From the NCBI GenBank assembly GCA_002840245.1, contig PHAA01000005.1:59784-123783 (forward strand): 64,000 bases of DNA. The letters are read 5' to 3'. How positions within the stretch are numbered: the stretch's first letter is position 1; the number at the start of each line of letters is the position of its first letter. This document shows, piece after piece, positions 7,821 through 15,128 of this stretch. The notes beneath the pieces are model-generated. The model was not told the DNA's origin, searched no databases, and saw only the letters and a list, made by a program, of their open reading frames with translations. The position numbers and the translations under genes were made by a program. The stretch comes from Firmicutes bacterium HGW-Firmicutes-15 (lineage in GTDB: Bacteria > Bacillota > Syntrophomonadia > Syntrophomonadales > Syntrophomonadaceae).

Positions 7821-8564
7821 TTATTCTATAACTTCAACCGATGCCTCAGGGTTGAAGGGATTGGTGCGGATTGCTAGGGAGAAAAGATAGGGATAGCTTT
7901 TGTGTAGATGTTGCATATAATCCAACCATTGAGCGATTAGTATTACATAGACCCGCTTAATATCACCCCTCAGGTGGGCATAATCACTGGCGGGTAATTT
8001 GCTCAGGTCTACTCTACGGTCTAGCTCCTCGGTGAGGTGGAAAACTGCCAGCAGAAGATTGGAAAAGGATTCATGTTCTAATAGGTTGGGGTTCTCCATC
8101 ATACGCAGGAGGTGACTCCTTTTCGTGGTTAGAAATGATTTTAAATCCACTAGGTGAGACTTGTCCGTTTTAACATCCAGCTTAATCTCCAGAAGCTGCT
8201 TCTTTACCCGGTCAAAATCAGTACTTTTCCACGAGGAATTCATTCTTAGTTCTTGCCCAAACTGCTCAGATTCATGGTCAAATGCCGCAAAAACCTGCAG
8301 CAGATCAGTTCCCACATCACTATAAAAGGCACCAATAACCATATTTAGTTTCTGCATGCGAACATTCTTGTCTCTTTTACCCATCAACTGGTTTAAAACT
8401 AGCGTTACCAGTAATGTTGAAAGGGGCAGAAAGCCGAGTTGAGCTACTAAGTATTTAAAAATAAAATAAGAATCGTGAAAAATAGAAAAATGTATATAGT
8501 AAATGACGATTGATGAAAGTAAAAAAGATAAAGCTAAAGTTGCTAACCAGTTTTTGCGCTTCAT
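7821..8564 (-). CDS. Two-TM membrane protein with helical cytoplasmic domain, unknown function
   Basis: About 247 residues. Two hydrophobic segments lie in the first 60 residues (WLATLALSFLLSSIVIYYI, and FKYLVAQLGFLPLSTLLVTLVL). A charged, mostly helical soluble domain of about 185 residues follows, without catalytic motifs I recognise. I do not know this family. ATG 8564 (MKRKNW) has AGAGGA about ten bases upstream and is preferred to ATG 8585, which overlaps that site. The stop of the hotdog thioesterase gene lies just upstream on the same strand (8597), so the two are probably co-transcribed. A role in envelope sensing or anchoring would be speculation. Confidence 0.6.
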   Translation of the reverse strand: MKRKNWLATLALSFLLSSIVIYYIHFSIFHDSYFIFKYLVAQLGFLPLSTLLVTLVLNQLMGKRDKNVRMQKLNMVIGAFYSDVGTDLLQVFAAFDHESEQFGQELRMNSSWKSTDFDRVKKQLLEIKLDVKTDKSHLVDLKSFLTTKRSHLLRMMENPNLLEHESFSNLLLAVFHLTEELDRRVDLSKLPASDYAHLRGDIKRVYVILIAQWLDYMQHLHKSYPYLFSLAIRTNPFNPEASVEVIE

Positions 8565-8596
8565 AATATAATCAGTTCCTCTCATAAGGTGTTCTA

Positions 8597-9001
8597 TTAA
8601 TTTTCAATATTGATTATTGCAATCGTGCAGCGCGAAATACAAACCAGTTTCTCAGTTTGATCATAGATGCGTATGTCCCATATTATTGTTGTACGGCCTA
8701 CATGAACTGGAATCCCTATGGCCTTTACAACCCCTTCACTTACGCTGCGGATATGATTCGCATTTATCTCTAACCCAACGGCTCTCTGTCGCTTGCGGTC
8801 AATAAATAGATAACTTCCCGCAGAGGCTACAGTCTCCGCTATCACAACAGAAACACCTCCGTGCATTACTCCAAAAGGTTGGAGGGTTTTCTCAGAAATG
8901 GGCATGGTTGCAACTACTCTCTCTTGGGTAAATTCGACAATATCAATACCCAGAGTTCCCATAATGGTACGGCTTATATCAAAATTAGAGATATCGGGCA
9001 T
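8597..9001 (-). CDS. PaaI-type hotdog-fold thioesterase
   Basis: 134-residue single hotdog domain. The family motif PFGVMHGGVSVVIAETVAS is present at about residues 42-60: the HGG turn leads into the long helix, and the Glu in AETVAS is the usual catalytic carboxylate. Relatives (PaaI, MenI, YdiI) hydrolyse acyl- or aryl-CoA thioesters in the cytoplasm as tetramers. The substrate cannot be read from the sequence. The start ATG has a strong AGGAGG eight bases upstream. No pathway-specific neighbour is adjacent; the 2-hydroxyacyl-CoA dehydratase-like genes of the window could supply CoA esters, which is inference. Confidence 0.85.
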   Translation of the reverse strand: MPDISNFDISRTIMGTLGIDIVEFTQERVVATMPISEKTLQPFGVMHGGVSVVIAETVASAGSYLFIDRKRQRAVGLEINANHIRSVSEGVVKAIGIPVHVGRTTIIWDIRIYDQTEKLVCISRCTIAIINIEN

Positions 9002-9077
9002 ATCAAATCCTCCTGCTTTTTGGTAATTATAGCATATTGGCCGGGGTCAGGCTTAACTTATTGCTTCTATGACTAAG

Positions 9078-9113
9078 CAAAAAAAGCCTGCCGACTGATT
9101 TTGACGACAGGCT
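9078..9113 (-). terminator. Rho-independent terminator of the YedE/TusA operon
   Basis: Minus-strand hairpin (stem AGCCTGTCG with CGGCAGGCT, one mismatch) followed by a run of seven T. It lies just past the 40-codon gene ending at 9134. Confidence 0.8.
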
Positions 9114-9133
9114 GAGGACTTTTCTTGTTTTTC

Positions 9134-9256
9134 TTATACGCCTACTGGAACTTCGTCTTTTGGCGGAAGAAGTTTAATCTCCACTAAAGGGTTAAACCCG
9201 GTTTCTTCCCTAATTGCTGCTACCAACTGATCGTGAGCGTCTTTAATTCTGCTCAT
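9134..9256 (-). CDS. Small 40-residue protein, unknown
   Basis: Short frame starting MSRIKDAHDQLVAAI and ending PPKDEVPVGV, preceded by AAAGGGGTGG about five bases before the ATG and followed by a strong terminator, which together support a real gene. The frame can be extended upstream to 9367, but that part is Lys/Trp-rich, lacks a ribosome site and looks noncoding. The peptide is amphipathic, without cysteines or a membrane segment. It lies at the end of the YedE-TusA transcript, so a small accessory role in sulfur or selenium handling is possible but untested. Confidence 0.5.
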   Translation of the reverse strand: MSRIKDAHDQLVAAIREETGFNPLVEIKLLPPKDEVPVGV

Positions 9257-9432
9257 ATCGCCACCCCTTTCTCGAATTCTAATACTCGACTTACCATCAA
9301 TAAACTTTCTAAGTTTCCATTTGAACCCTACCCATAGCATTAATATTTTTTGCAAAAAAAATACCATAAATCAAAAAAATACTAAGGTGTGGGGAATTTT
9401 GACACCAGCTAGTGATTATTATATAAAACCAG

Positions 9433-9651
9433 TTATTTACTTATTATAATATTCCATTCATCAGGACTGTCATTTACCAGCTTCACGATAAAGCCCTGTG
9501 AGCTTGCAAATTTGCTAACATTTTCCCTAGCTACATTACCTGTACCTGTAACCTGCAACTCTTGGCATCCTTTATCCAACATCTTTTTGGTCCTAATTAC
9601 AGGGATGGGGCAGCTTAGTCCTTTTACATCTAAAGTATCCATATTAAGCAT
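9433..9651 (-). CDS. TusA/SirA-family sulfur carrier
   Basis: 72-residue TusA-like protein with the defining CPxP motif (DVKGLSCPIPVIRTKKML) and a two-layer alpha/beta pattern. TusA-like proteins carry persulfide, or in selenium-related clusters possibly selenium, on the motif cysteine in the cytoplasm. ATG 9651 overlaps the stop of the upstream yedE-like gene (ATGCTTAA) and has GGGAGG upstream, so the pair is translationally coupled; the longer frame from 9675 lacks support. Pairing with a YedE-type transporter suggests that it receives the imported sulfur or selenium species. Confidence 0.88.
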   Translation of the reverse strand: MLNMDTLDVKGLSCPIPVIRTKKMLDKGCQELQVTGTGNVARENVSKFASSQGFIVKLVNDSPDEWNIIISK

Positions 9652-10723
9652 CAACCTCCCTGTATGCCCAGCCAATAATACTAACGATTACAATTCCGGT
9701 TATTAATGCGATTTGAGATATTGACGTTGTCCCTTTGGTGGTGGCAGCGAGCATGAAATTATGGGCTATAGCTGCACCTGCTAACATACCCATCACGGTT
9801 GCCGCTGCATCCATGTCACCTTCACTTCCAAGAATGATTTGCCTAAGGGGACATCCACCCAGCAGGACGCCACATTGACCAACTAGGAAAAGGCCTAAAA
9901 AATTAAATATGTGATTAGTATGAGCAATAGGCTGGTTGGCAAAACCTAGATTAAACTTGCCCAAATACAGATTCAGTGTAACAACAGTTATTAAAATCGC
10001 GGCATAAGCTATTAACATTCCTTTATTACCGATTAGAAAAAAATCTCTAAAACCGCCGGTCAGGCACAGGCGGGCTTTTTGTGATAAAACACCGACTAAG
10101 AGCCCAGCTCCGAGGGCTATCCAAAGGGGAGCGTGCTGACTGCCAGGACCGGTGGTGCTGAAAAATAGAGGGCCGCCACCCGCTGGATTGAAACTAAACC
10201 CTGATATTAGTAAAACTAGTAAGCCAATTACTCCCAGGATGAAAAGGTAGCCTCCTGCCTGGGTGGTTTCCTCTGCCCTAGCAGCTCCTAAATTGAAACC
10301 CCGTTTCAAGAAGAAGATACCCCACAGGATACCAACGATAAGCCCTGCCAGACCAACCACAGCATTGAGGTCGCCGCCACCGATTCTAAGAATATCACGC
10401 AGGGGACATCCCAAGAATATAAGGGCTCCGAGCATCATAAATATGCCCAGCAGAAAGCGTACGAATGTGGATGATCCACCCCGGCTTTTGAATTCGCGGC
10501 TGCTCACCGCCGCTATAAATGCACCTAGAACTAGTCCGATTAATTCGGGACGAACATACTGTACTATAGCTGCTCGGTGGAATCCTAGACCGCCCGCGGT
10601 GTCTCTTAGAAAACATGCGATACAATAACCCATATTGCCGGGATTGCCCATCGCAACCAAAAGAACTGCTAACCCTCCGATTATCACCCCTGTGACAATC
10701 ATTAACATTTTTTCCCTGTCCAA
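9644..10723 (-). CDS. YeeE/YedE-family sulfur/selenium transporter
   Basis: 359-residue polytopic membrane protein with about nine to ten hydrophobic segments arranged as two related halves. Each half has a conserved cysteine-glycine motif: YCIACFLRD and FLGCPLRD early, ARLCLTGGFRDFF and LLGGCPLRQI later. These match the YedE family, with long members annotated as putative selenium transporters, while YeeE homologues take up thiosulfate through such cysteines. The start is a TTG at 10723, nine bases after AAGGAG. The TusA-like gene overlaps its end. Selenium versus thiosulfate as substrate is open; a Sao-type operon nearby makes selenium plausible. Confidence 0.85.
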   Translation of the reverse strand: MDREKMLMIVTGVIIGGLAVLLVAMGNPGNMGYCIACFLRDTAGGLGFHRAAIVQYVRPELIGLVLGAFIAAVSSREFKSRGGSSTFVRFLLGIFMMLGALIFLGCPLRDILRIGGGDLNAVVGLAGLIVGILWGIFFLKRGFNLGAARAEETTQAGGYLFILGVIGLLVLLISGFSFNPAGGGPLFFSTTGPGSQHAPLWIALGAGLLVGVLSQKARLCLTGGFRDFFLIGNKGMLIAYAAILITVVTLNLYLGKFNLGFANQPIAHTNHIFNFLGLFLVGQCGVLLGGCPLRQIILGSEGDMDAAATVMGMLAGAAIAHNFMLAATTKGTTSISQIALITGIVIVSIIGWAYREVDA

Positions 10724-10806
10724 CTAACATCACTCCTTATTAATATAAATAATATTCTTTATTAATACATATTCTGACTAAAAAATAATAATCCTGCATA
10801 AAAACT

Positions 10807-10852
10807 ATAACAATTAGTTATATATGACTGGAGCTATATAACTAATTGTTAT
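10807..10852. promoter_or_regulatory. 18-bp perfect inverted repeat in divergent intergenic region
   Basis: Arms at 10807-10824 and 10835-10852 are perfectly complementary, with a 10-base loop and TTTTT on the plus side. It lies between the divergent yedE-like gene and the double-cubane protein gene, so it could be an operator for both or a small hairpin terminator or attenuator reading rightward. Confidence 0.6.
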
Positions 10853-10913
10853 TTTTAATATAAAACAAATTATGATAGATTGTATTTATCGAAAGGAAGG
10901 GGAGGAGAAATTA

Positions 10914-12050
10914 ATGCTGAAAGAGCTTGTCCAGAAATTTGCCAGTGTACGAGAGATAAACCTGATGAGGATAAAGGAAGCGAAAGATACTGGCCGTAAA
11001 GTGGTGGGCATTTATTGCACTTATTGCCCTCAGGAACTAATACTAGCGGCTGGCGCGATACCGGTAGGGCTGTGCGGAACTAGTGAGGCGCCGATTGCCG
11101 CCGCCGAAGAGACCTTGCCACGTAACCTTTGCCCGCTTATTAAATCTTCTTATGGCTTTGCGGTTACGGATACCTGCCCATTTTTCCACTTTTCCGATCT
11201 GGTAATTGGAGAAACCACCTGCGACGGAAAAAAGAAAATGTTCGAAATTATGCAGGACATTAAACCGGTACATGTGATGCAGTTACCCCACTTGAATAAT
11301 ACTCAAGCATCTTTTGATTTATGGGTTGATGAACTGCGACGTTTGAAGTTGCGGTTGGAAGAGGAATTAAACGTCCAGATCACTGATGAAGAAATATGGA
11401 AAGCCGTGGATGTGATTAATCGGGAAAAGAAGGCTTTGAAGGCTATTTTTGATCTAAACCGTGCTGATCCTCCTCCAATTAGCGGAATTGAACTCCTAAC
11501 CGTTGCCTGGTCGCGGAGTTTTAGTAGTAATAAGGGGGAAATGATTGATAATTTGAATGGGCTGGTTAAGGAGGTTGGCCTCCAGGAAAAGACTATATCT
11601 GATCCTGCCCCCCGGGTGCTTTTGACCGGATGTCCGGTGGGACTAGGAAGTGAAAAGGTGATTCGCCTCACGGAAGAACTGGGTGCCCATGTCGTAGCGA
11701 TGGAAAACTGCTCCGGTTATAAAACCCTGGACTTGCAAACCGATACAGCTGGGAATGATCCTATCGTAGCACTGGCTGAAAAATATCTGGCTATTCCTTG
11801 TTCCTGCATGAGTCCCAATTCCTACCGACTGGAGTTGTTGAACAGTATGATTGATGATTTTCGGGTGGATGCGGTAATTGATCTGACATGGCAGGCTTGC
11901 CATACCTATAATATTGAAGCGTATGAAGTGGGTAAGGTGGTTAAGCAAAAAGGCTTACCCTACCTGCACCTGGAAAGTGATTATTCAAACTCCGATCTGG
12001 AGAGTTTAAAAGTACGTATTGAAGCTATGTTGGAGATGGTAGAAAAATGA
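10914..12050 (+). CDS. Double-cubane-cluster protein (BcrC/HgdB family)
   Basis: 378-residue member of the 2-hydroxyacyl-CoA dehydratase D-component family, closest in appearance to the double-cubane cluster proteins. Conserved cysteine motifs: YCTYCPQE, VGLCGTSE, RNLCPLIKSSYGF, DTCPFFHFSD, TTCDGKKK, LTGCPVG, ENCSGY, CSCMSPN and WQACHTYN. Characterised double-cubane proteins carry an [8Fe-9S] cluster and, once energised by an ATPase reductase, reduce small molecules such as acetylene; the physiological substrate is unknown. ATG 10914 follows GGGGAGGAG. The partner activator gene overlaps its stop by four bases. It closely resembles the protein encoded at 25989, so the two are paralogues. Confidence 0.85.
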   Translation: MLKELVQKFASVREINLMRIKEAKDTGRKVVGIYCTYCPQELILAAGAIPVGLCGTSEAPIAAAEETLPRNLCPLIKSSYGFAVTDTCPFFHFSDLVIGETTCDGKKKMFEIMQDIKPVHVMQLPHLNNTQASFDLWVDELRRLKLRLEEELNVQITDEEIWKAVDVINREKKALKAIFDLNRADPPPISGIELLTVAWSRSFSSNKGEMIDNLNGLVKEVGLQEKTISDPAPRVLLTGCPVGLGSEKVIRLTEELGAHVVAMENCSGYKTLDLQTDTAGNDPIVALAEKYLAIPCSCMSPNSYRLELLNSMIDDFRVDAVIDLTWQACHTYNIEAYEVGKVVKQKGLPYLHLESDYSNSDLESLKVRIEAMLEMVEK

Positions 12051-12808
12051 TCGGAATAGGGATAGACATAGGTTCTGTCGCCACCAAAGGTATCATTATT
12101 AATGGCGATAAGCAGTGCCGAGCTATGGTTCCTACCGGATGGAGCCCCAGGGATGCTGGACAGGCAATTATAGATCAGCTTCTGGATTTATCGGGAATAG
12201 AGCGGCAGGAAGTGGAGCACATATTTGTTACCGGCTATGGACGGGTAGCGTTTGAACAGGCTGATAAAACGATTACCGAGATTAAATGCCATGCCAGGGG
12301 TATTGCGGAGCTTTATCCCGAAGTTCGAACCATCATCGATATAGGAGGACAGGATAGCAAGGTTATTAGGGTTGGTGAAGAGGGACGAGTGTTAGACTTT
12401 GCCATGAATGATAAATGTGCTGCCGGAACCGGGCGTTTCCTGCAGGTAATGGCTACTGCTTTGGGTCTAGATGTCAGTGAGTTAGGACAATCAGAAGAAC
12501 CTGCTCGGAATCTCTCTATCAGCAGTATGTGTACCGTTTTTGCAGAATCAGAAATTATTGGCCTCTTGGCGCGGGGCAATGATAAAGGTGGAATCATTGC
12601 CGGACTGCATCAGTCGGTAGGTAAAAGGGTAGCGGCCATGGCTCGACGGATGGGGATAAAAGAACAAGTAGCCTTTACCGGCGGGGTAGCCATTAACCTG
12701 GGCGTTAAGCGCGCCTTGGAAGAAGAAATTGGCTGCATGGTAATTGTATCCGAAGCCTGTCAGTATACGGGAGCTCTGGGAGCGGCGCTTTTGGCCAGCC
12801 AACTTTAA
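12047..12808 (+). CDS. ATPase activator of double-cubane protein (BadF/BcrA/HgdC family)
   Basis: 253-residue ASKHA-fold ATPase. Nucleotide-binding motifs are GIDIGSVATKG at the N-terminus, DIGGQDSKVIRV and FTGGVAINLGV. The homodimer's bridging [4Fe-4S] cluster should be bound by Cys in NDKCAAGTG and MCTVFAESE. Such archerases hydrolyse ATP to push one low-potential electron onto the partner protein. The start ATG overlaps the stop of the partner gene (ATGA), so the two form a dedicated DCCP and reductase pair, as described in other anaerobes. It is a complete stand-alone version of the domain fused in the protein encoded at 22668. Confidence 0.9.
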   Translation: MIGIGIDIGSVATKGIIINGDKQCRAMVPTGWSPRDAGQAIIDQLLDLSGIERQEVEHIFVTGYGRVAFEQADKTITEIKCHARGIAELYPEVRTIIDIGGQDSKVIRVGEEGRVLDFAMNDKCAAGTGRFLQVMATALGLDVSELGQSEEPARNLSISSMCTVFAESEIIGLLARGNDKGGIIAGLHQSVGKRVAAMARRMGIKEQVAFTGGVAINLGVKRALEEEIGCMVIVSEACQYTGALGAALLASQL

Positions 12809-12988
12809 GGGCTAATGAAATTTATCCAGGTGGTTATAAAACTAAGGGCCTGTAAGTGTCAGGCACCCCACATATCAACTTATTATAAAATCTGAATCGT
12901 TCTTTTTGCTTCCTTATAAAATTATTTCTAACCCTATGCATGATTTTTGTGGTAAAAGTGAAATGCTAAGACAATGTTGCATTAGGGG

Positions 12989-13201
12989 GTGAAAGATATA
13001 CACGCAGGAGTACGCAACCAATTAACTGGAAAAGTAATGGCAATTAAGCAGGGTGATGTAATGTCCGAGGTTATCACCCGGGTGGGTGACAATGAAATTA
13101 CCTCGGTAATGACCACCGATTCTCTACGGGAGGCTGGATTTCAACAAGGAGACACGGTAACGGCCTTAATTAAGGCCGTGAATGTGGTCATGGTAAAGTA
13201 G
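12989..13201 (+). CDS. Molbindin (Mop/TOBE-domain molybdate-binding protein)
   Basis: 70-residue single Mop domain. The core RNQLTGKVMAIKQGDVMSEV and the C-terminal GDTVTALIKAVNVVMVK are typical of molbindins, which form hexamers that bind molybdate or tungstate in the cytoplasm. The start is uncertain. GTG 12989 sits inside a strong Shine-Dalgarno-like AGGGGGTGA (12984-12992). An ATA at 12998 has better spacing to that site; otherwise translation would start on the GTG itself. The gene is single with its own terminator. Because the ModC here lacks its Mop domain, this free molbindin may supply oxyanion storage or sensing; that is inference. Confidence 0.87.
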   Translation: MKDIHAGVRNQLTGKVMAIKQGDVMSEVITRVGDNEITSVMTTDSLREAGFQQGDTVTALIKAVNVVMVK

Positions 13202-13210
13202 ATAGCAAGA

Positions 13211-13245
13211 AAAATGACCTCCATATTATGCAGGGAGGTCATTTT
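13211..13245 (+). terminator. Terminator of the molbindin gene
   Basis: A perfect 12-bp stem, AAAATGACCTCC with GGAGGTCATTTT, around an 11-base loop lies ten bases after the molbindin stop. It may also work for the other strand. Confidence 0.8.
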
Positions 13246-13320
13246 CAGTATGCAATTTAATAGTAGAGGTGTCTTGTATCTTTATGTCTCAAAATAGCTT
13301 AACTCCCTTCTCCACAACTT

Positions 13321-13333
13321 GGTGCCAGGCACC
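13321..13333. repeat. REP-like palindrome
   Basis: The sequence GGTGCCAGGCACC is a perfect palindrome around a central base. A related TGTCAGGCACC occurs near 12858, on the other side of the molbindin gene. Such GTGCC-GGCAC pieces are common extragenic repeats in clostridial genomes. Confidence 0.4.
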
Positions 13334-13385
13334 CTATTTACCCTTACCCTACTAATAAATTGATTATAATTGACTCGAAGTTCTT

Positions 13386-14132
13386 TTATGTAGGGATAAA
13401 TACTTGTTTATTGCTTCTACGCTCCACCAGGGATTTCAATTCCTGCATCCTCTCATGGCTGGGAGGATCGATATTATCGAGTTCATATTTCAGGCCCAGC
13501 AGCTTCCATTTATGACTGCCCAGAGAATGGTAGGGCAAGAGATCAACTCTGGTAACGCTGTCCATGGCAGATATGAAATCAGCCATCACCAACAGATCAT
13601 CTTCCGCATCGGTGAAGCCCGGAACCACCACATATCTTATCCATATTTCTACCTGCTTATTATTTATCATTTCTAGATTTTCATTATTGCACCTATTGTT
13701 AGCACCGGTAAGATTCAGACTTTTTTCATTGTTGATATGCTTAATGTCGGCCAAAAACAGCTTGGTAAAGGGGAGCAGGTCCAGCACGGTTTCTGTAGCT
13801 ACATATAAGGATGTGTCGATAGCTGTGTGAATATTATATTCCTGACATCTTTTAAAAACTTCCTTCACAAATTCAGCTTGTAAAAGTGGTTCGCCCCCGG
13901 AAAAGGTTACGCCTCCGCCCGAGGCTTGGAAATAGGGGAGACTGCGCAAAATGACTTGCATGGTTTCTTCTGCGGAGTATTCCCGAGCCATAGCGGTAGT
14001 TGGATTCCAGGTGTCAGGATTTTGGCAGTACTTACAACGCAGATGGCAGCCCTGCATAAAGACAACCGTCCTTATACCTGGACCGTCCAAGGTGCTGAAG
14101 GTATCAATTGAATGAACTTTTCCGATGGGCAT
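13386..14132 (-). CDS. pflA: Pyruvate formate-lyase activating enzyme, radical SAM
   Basis: About 248-residue glycyl-radical activase. The radical SAM cluster motif CxxxCxxC is present as GCHLRCKYCQNPDTW near residue 30, with the SAM-binding GGGVTFSGGEPLLQ following. It uses SAM and a [4Fe-4S] cluster to place the radical on the C-terminal glycine of pyruvate formate-lyase. A matching lyase gene lies at 34898-37126, 21 kb away rather than adjacent. ATG 14132 has AGGAGG seven bases upstream; ATG 14138 is too close to that site. It is preceded by the strong terminator of the Sao operon, so it is probably transcribed from its own promoter. Confidence 0.9.
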   Translation of the reverse strand: MPIGKVHSIDTFSTLDGPGIRTVVFMQGCHLRCKYCQNPDTWNPTTAMAREYSAEETMQVILRSLPYFQASGGGVTFSGGEPLLQAEFVKEVFKRCQEYNIHTAIDTSLYVATETVLDLLPFTKLFLADIKHINNEKSLNLTGANNRCNNENLEMINNKQVEIWIRYVVVPGFTDAEDDLLVMADFISAMDSVTRVDLLPYHSLGSHKWKLLGLKYELDNIDPPSHERMQELKSLVERRSNKQVFIPT

Positions 14133-14245
14133 TAGCATACCTCCTAGGTGATAAATGGGGGCTAATTTTTGTGGCGGTGTTTTTATGACATAATATTATT
14201 ATTACCATCGGTTAATTTAATAATTGGGGATCTTATAAAAAATAC

Positions 14246-14287
14246 AGAAGGCCATAATAGAGCCGTATGCATCTATTATGGCCTTCT
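14246..14287 (-). terminator. Rho-independent terminator of the Sao operon
   Basis: A perfect 16-bp stem (14246-14261 with 14272-14287) with a 10-base loop. On the minus strand it is followed by GTATTTTTTATAAG. It lies 16 bases past the TAA at 14304 and not near the internal TGA at 14481, which supports 14304 as the true gene end. Confidence 0.88.
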
Positions 14288-14303
14288 AGTATTGTTTTTA
14301 AAA

Positions 14304-15128
14304 TTATTGCACATATCTCCAAGCAGTTAAGGTTTTGTTGAAAAGAAGAAGTAAACGGTCAAGGGTATAACCGATTAGAGCTGCTAGAATCATTAAGGCA
14401 ATAAGTGTGTCTGTCTCCATACGCGTTTGAGCTTCCATCATAGAGTAGCCGAACCCGGCACTCGTCGCAATGAACTCAGCTCAGATAACTGACATCCACC
14501 CTGAGCTAAGCGCTATTCGCATACCGGTAAGTATGTCCGGCAGAGAACCGGGAAATATAATGTGGGCGAAGATACTCCAGGGACCGGCTCCCATACTTCG
14601 AGCTGCATTGTAATAATCTTTCGAAATGTTCTGCACCCCGGCTATGGTATTAAGTATAATCGGGAACAAGCCTGAAAAAGCAATAAGGAATATGGTAGGT
14701 CCGTCTCCCAATCCAAACCAGACAATCGTTAAGGGTACCCATGCCATGATGGGAATCTGCCGTAGCGAGCTGGTCAAGGGGTCAATAATGCGCATAGCAG
14801 CAACCGAATAACCCATAAGAAATCCCAAAGGTACCCCGATAATTAGGGCGTAAATAAAACCAGTTAATACCCGGCGCATAGTAATAGCCATATTGGTAAG
14901 TACTTCCGGGTCTTTAACTGACTTAAATAGAGCTAGCATGGTTTTTAGCGGATAGGGCATCAATAGATCGCTAGCTGTTAAGTAGGCCGCTGTCTGCCAG
15001 ACCCCAAAAATTAATGTCACTGTGACCAACCAGTATTGCGGGGGTATTTTATATCTTCCGGTCCGATCTCGGGTTAATCCGTAGCGGGAATTATCAGCGG
15101 TTTGTACTGTACGTTCATTTTTATCCAT
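14304..15128 (-). CDS. saoP: ABC transporter permease SaoP, in-frame UGA (candidate selenocysteine)
   Basis: Permease of the SsuC/TauC/NrtB type, about five to six membrane segments, 274 residues if UGA at codon 216 is read through. The frame before the UGA ends SSGWMSVI and after it continues AEFIATSAGFGYSMMEAQ through a last membrane segment to WRYVQ and TAA. This is exactly the conserved EAA-loop-to-C-terminus region of the family, so the reading frame is intact across the UGA. An 8-bp hairpin (GAGUGCCG, loop GGUU) begins 17 bases after the UGA and resembles a bacterial SECIS. The start has a perfect AAGGAGG and overlaps the preceding gene by 55 bases. The alternative is a nonsense mutation. 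Confidence 0.82.
14443..14463 (-). promoter_or_regulatory. Candidate SECIS hairpin after the UGA of saoP
   Basis: Minus-strand RNA folds as GAGU-GCCG, loop GGUU, CGGC, bulged U, ACUC. It is 17 bases downstream of the UGA at 14483-14481, with G in the first two loop positions and one bulged U, as in known bacterial SECIS elements. The bulge is on the 3' side here. Confidence 0.55.

Noticed and set aside
9256..9367. N-terminal extension of the 40-residue protein
   Set aside because: The extension is rich in Lys, Trp and Phe, has no ribosome site, and a good site exists just before ATG 9256.
10395..10733. 112-codon minus-strand frame overlapping the yedE-like gene
   Set aside because: It lies in another frame of a clearly coding, hydrophobic membrane protein gene and has no family match.
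14481..15128. Permease gene ending at the UGA (215 residues)
   Set aside because: The sequence after the UGA encodes the conserved C-terminus and runs to a TAA next to the operon terminator, so the gene extends to 14304.
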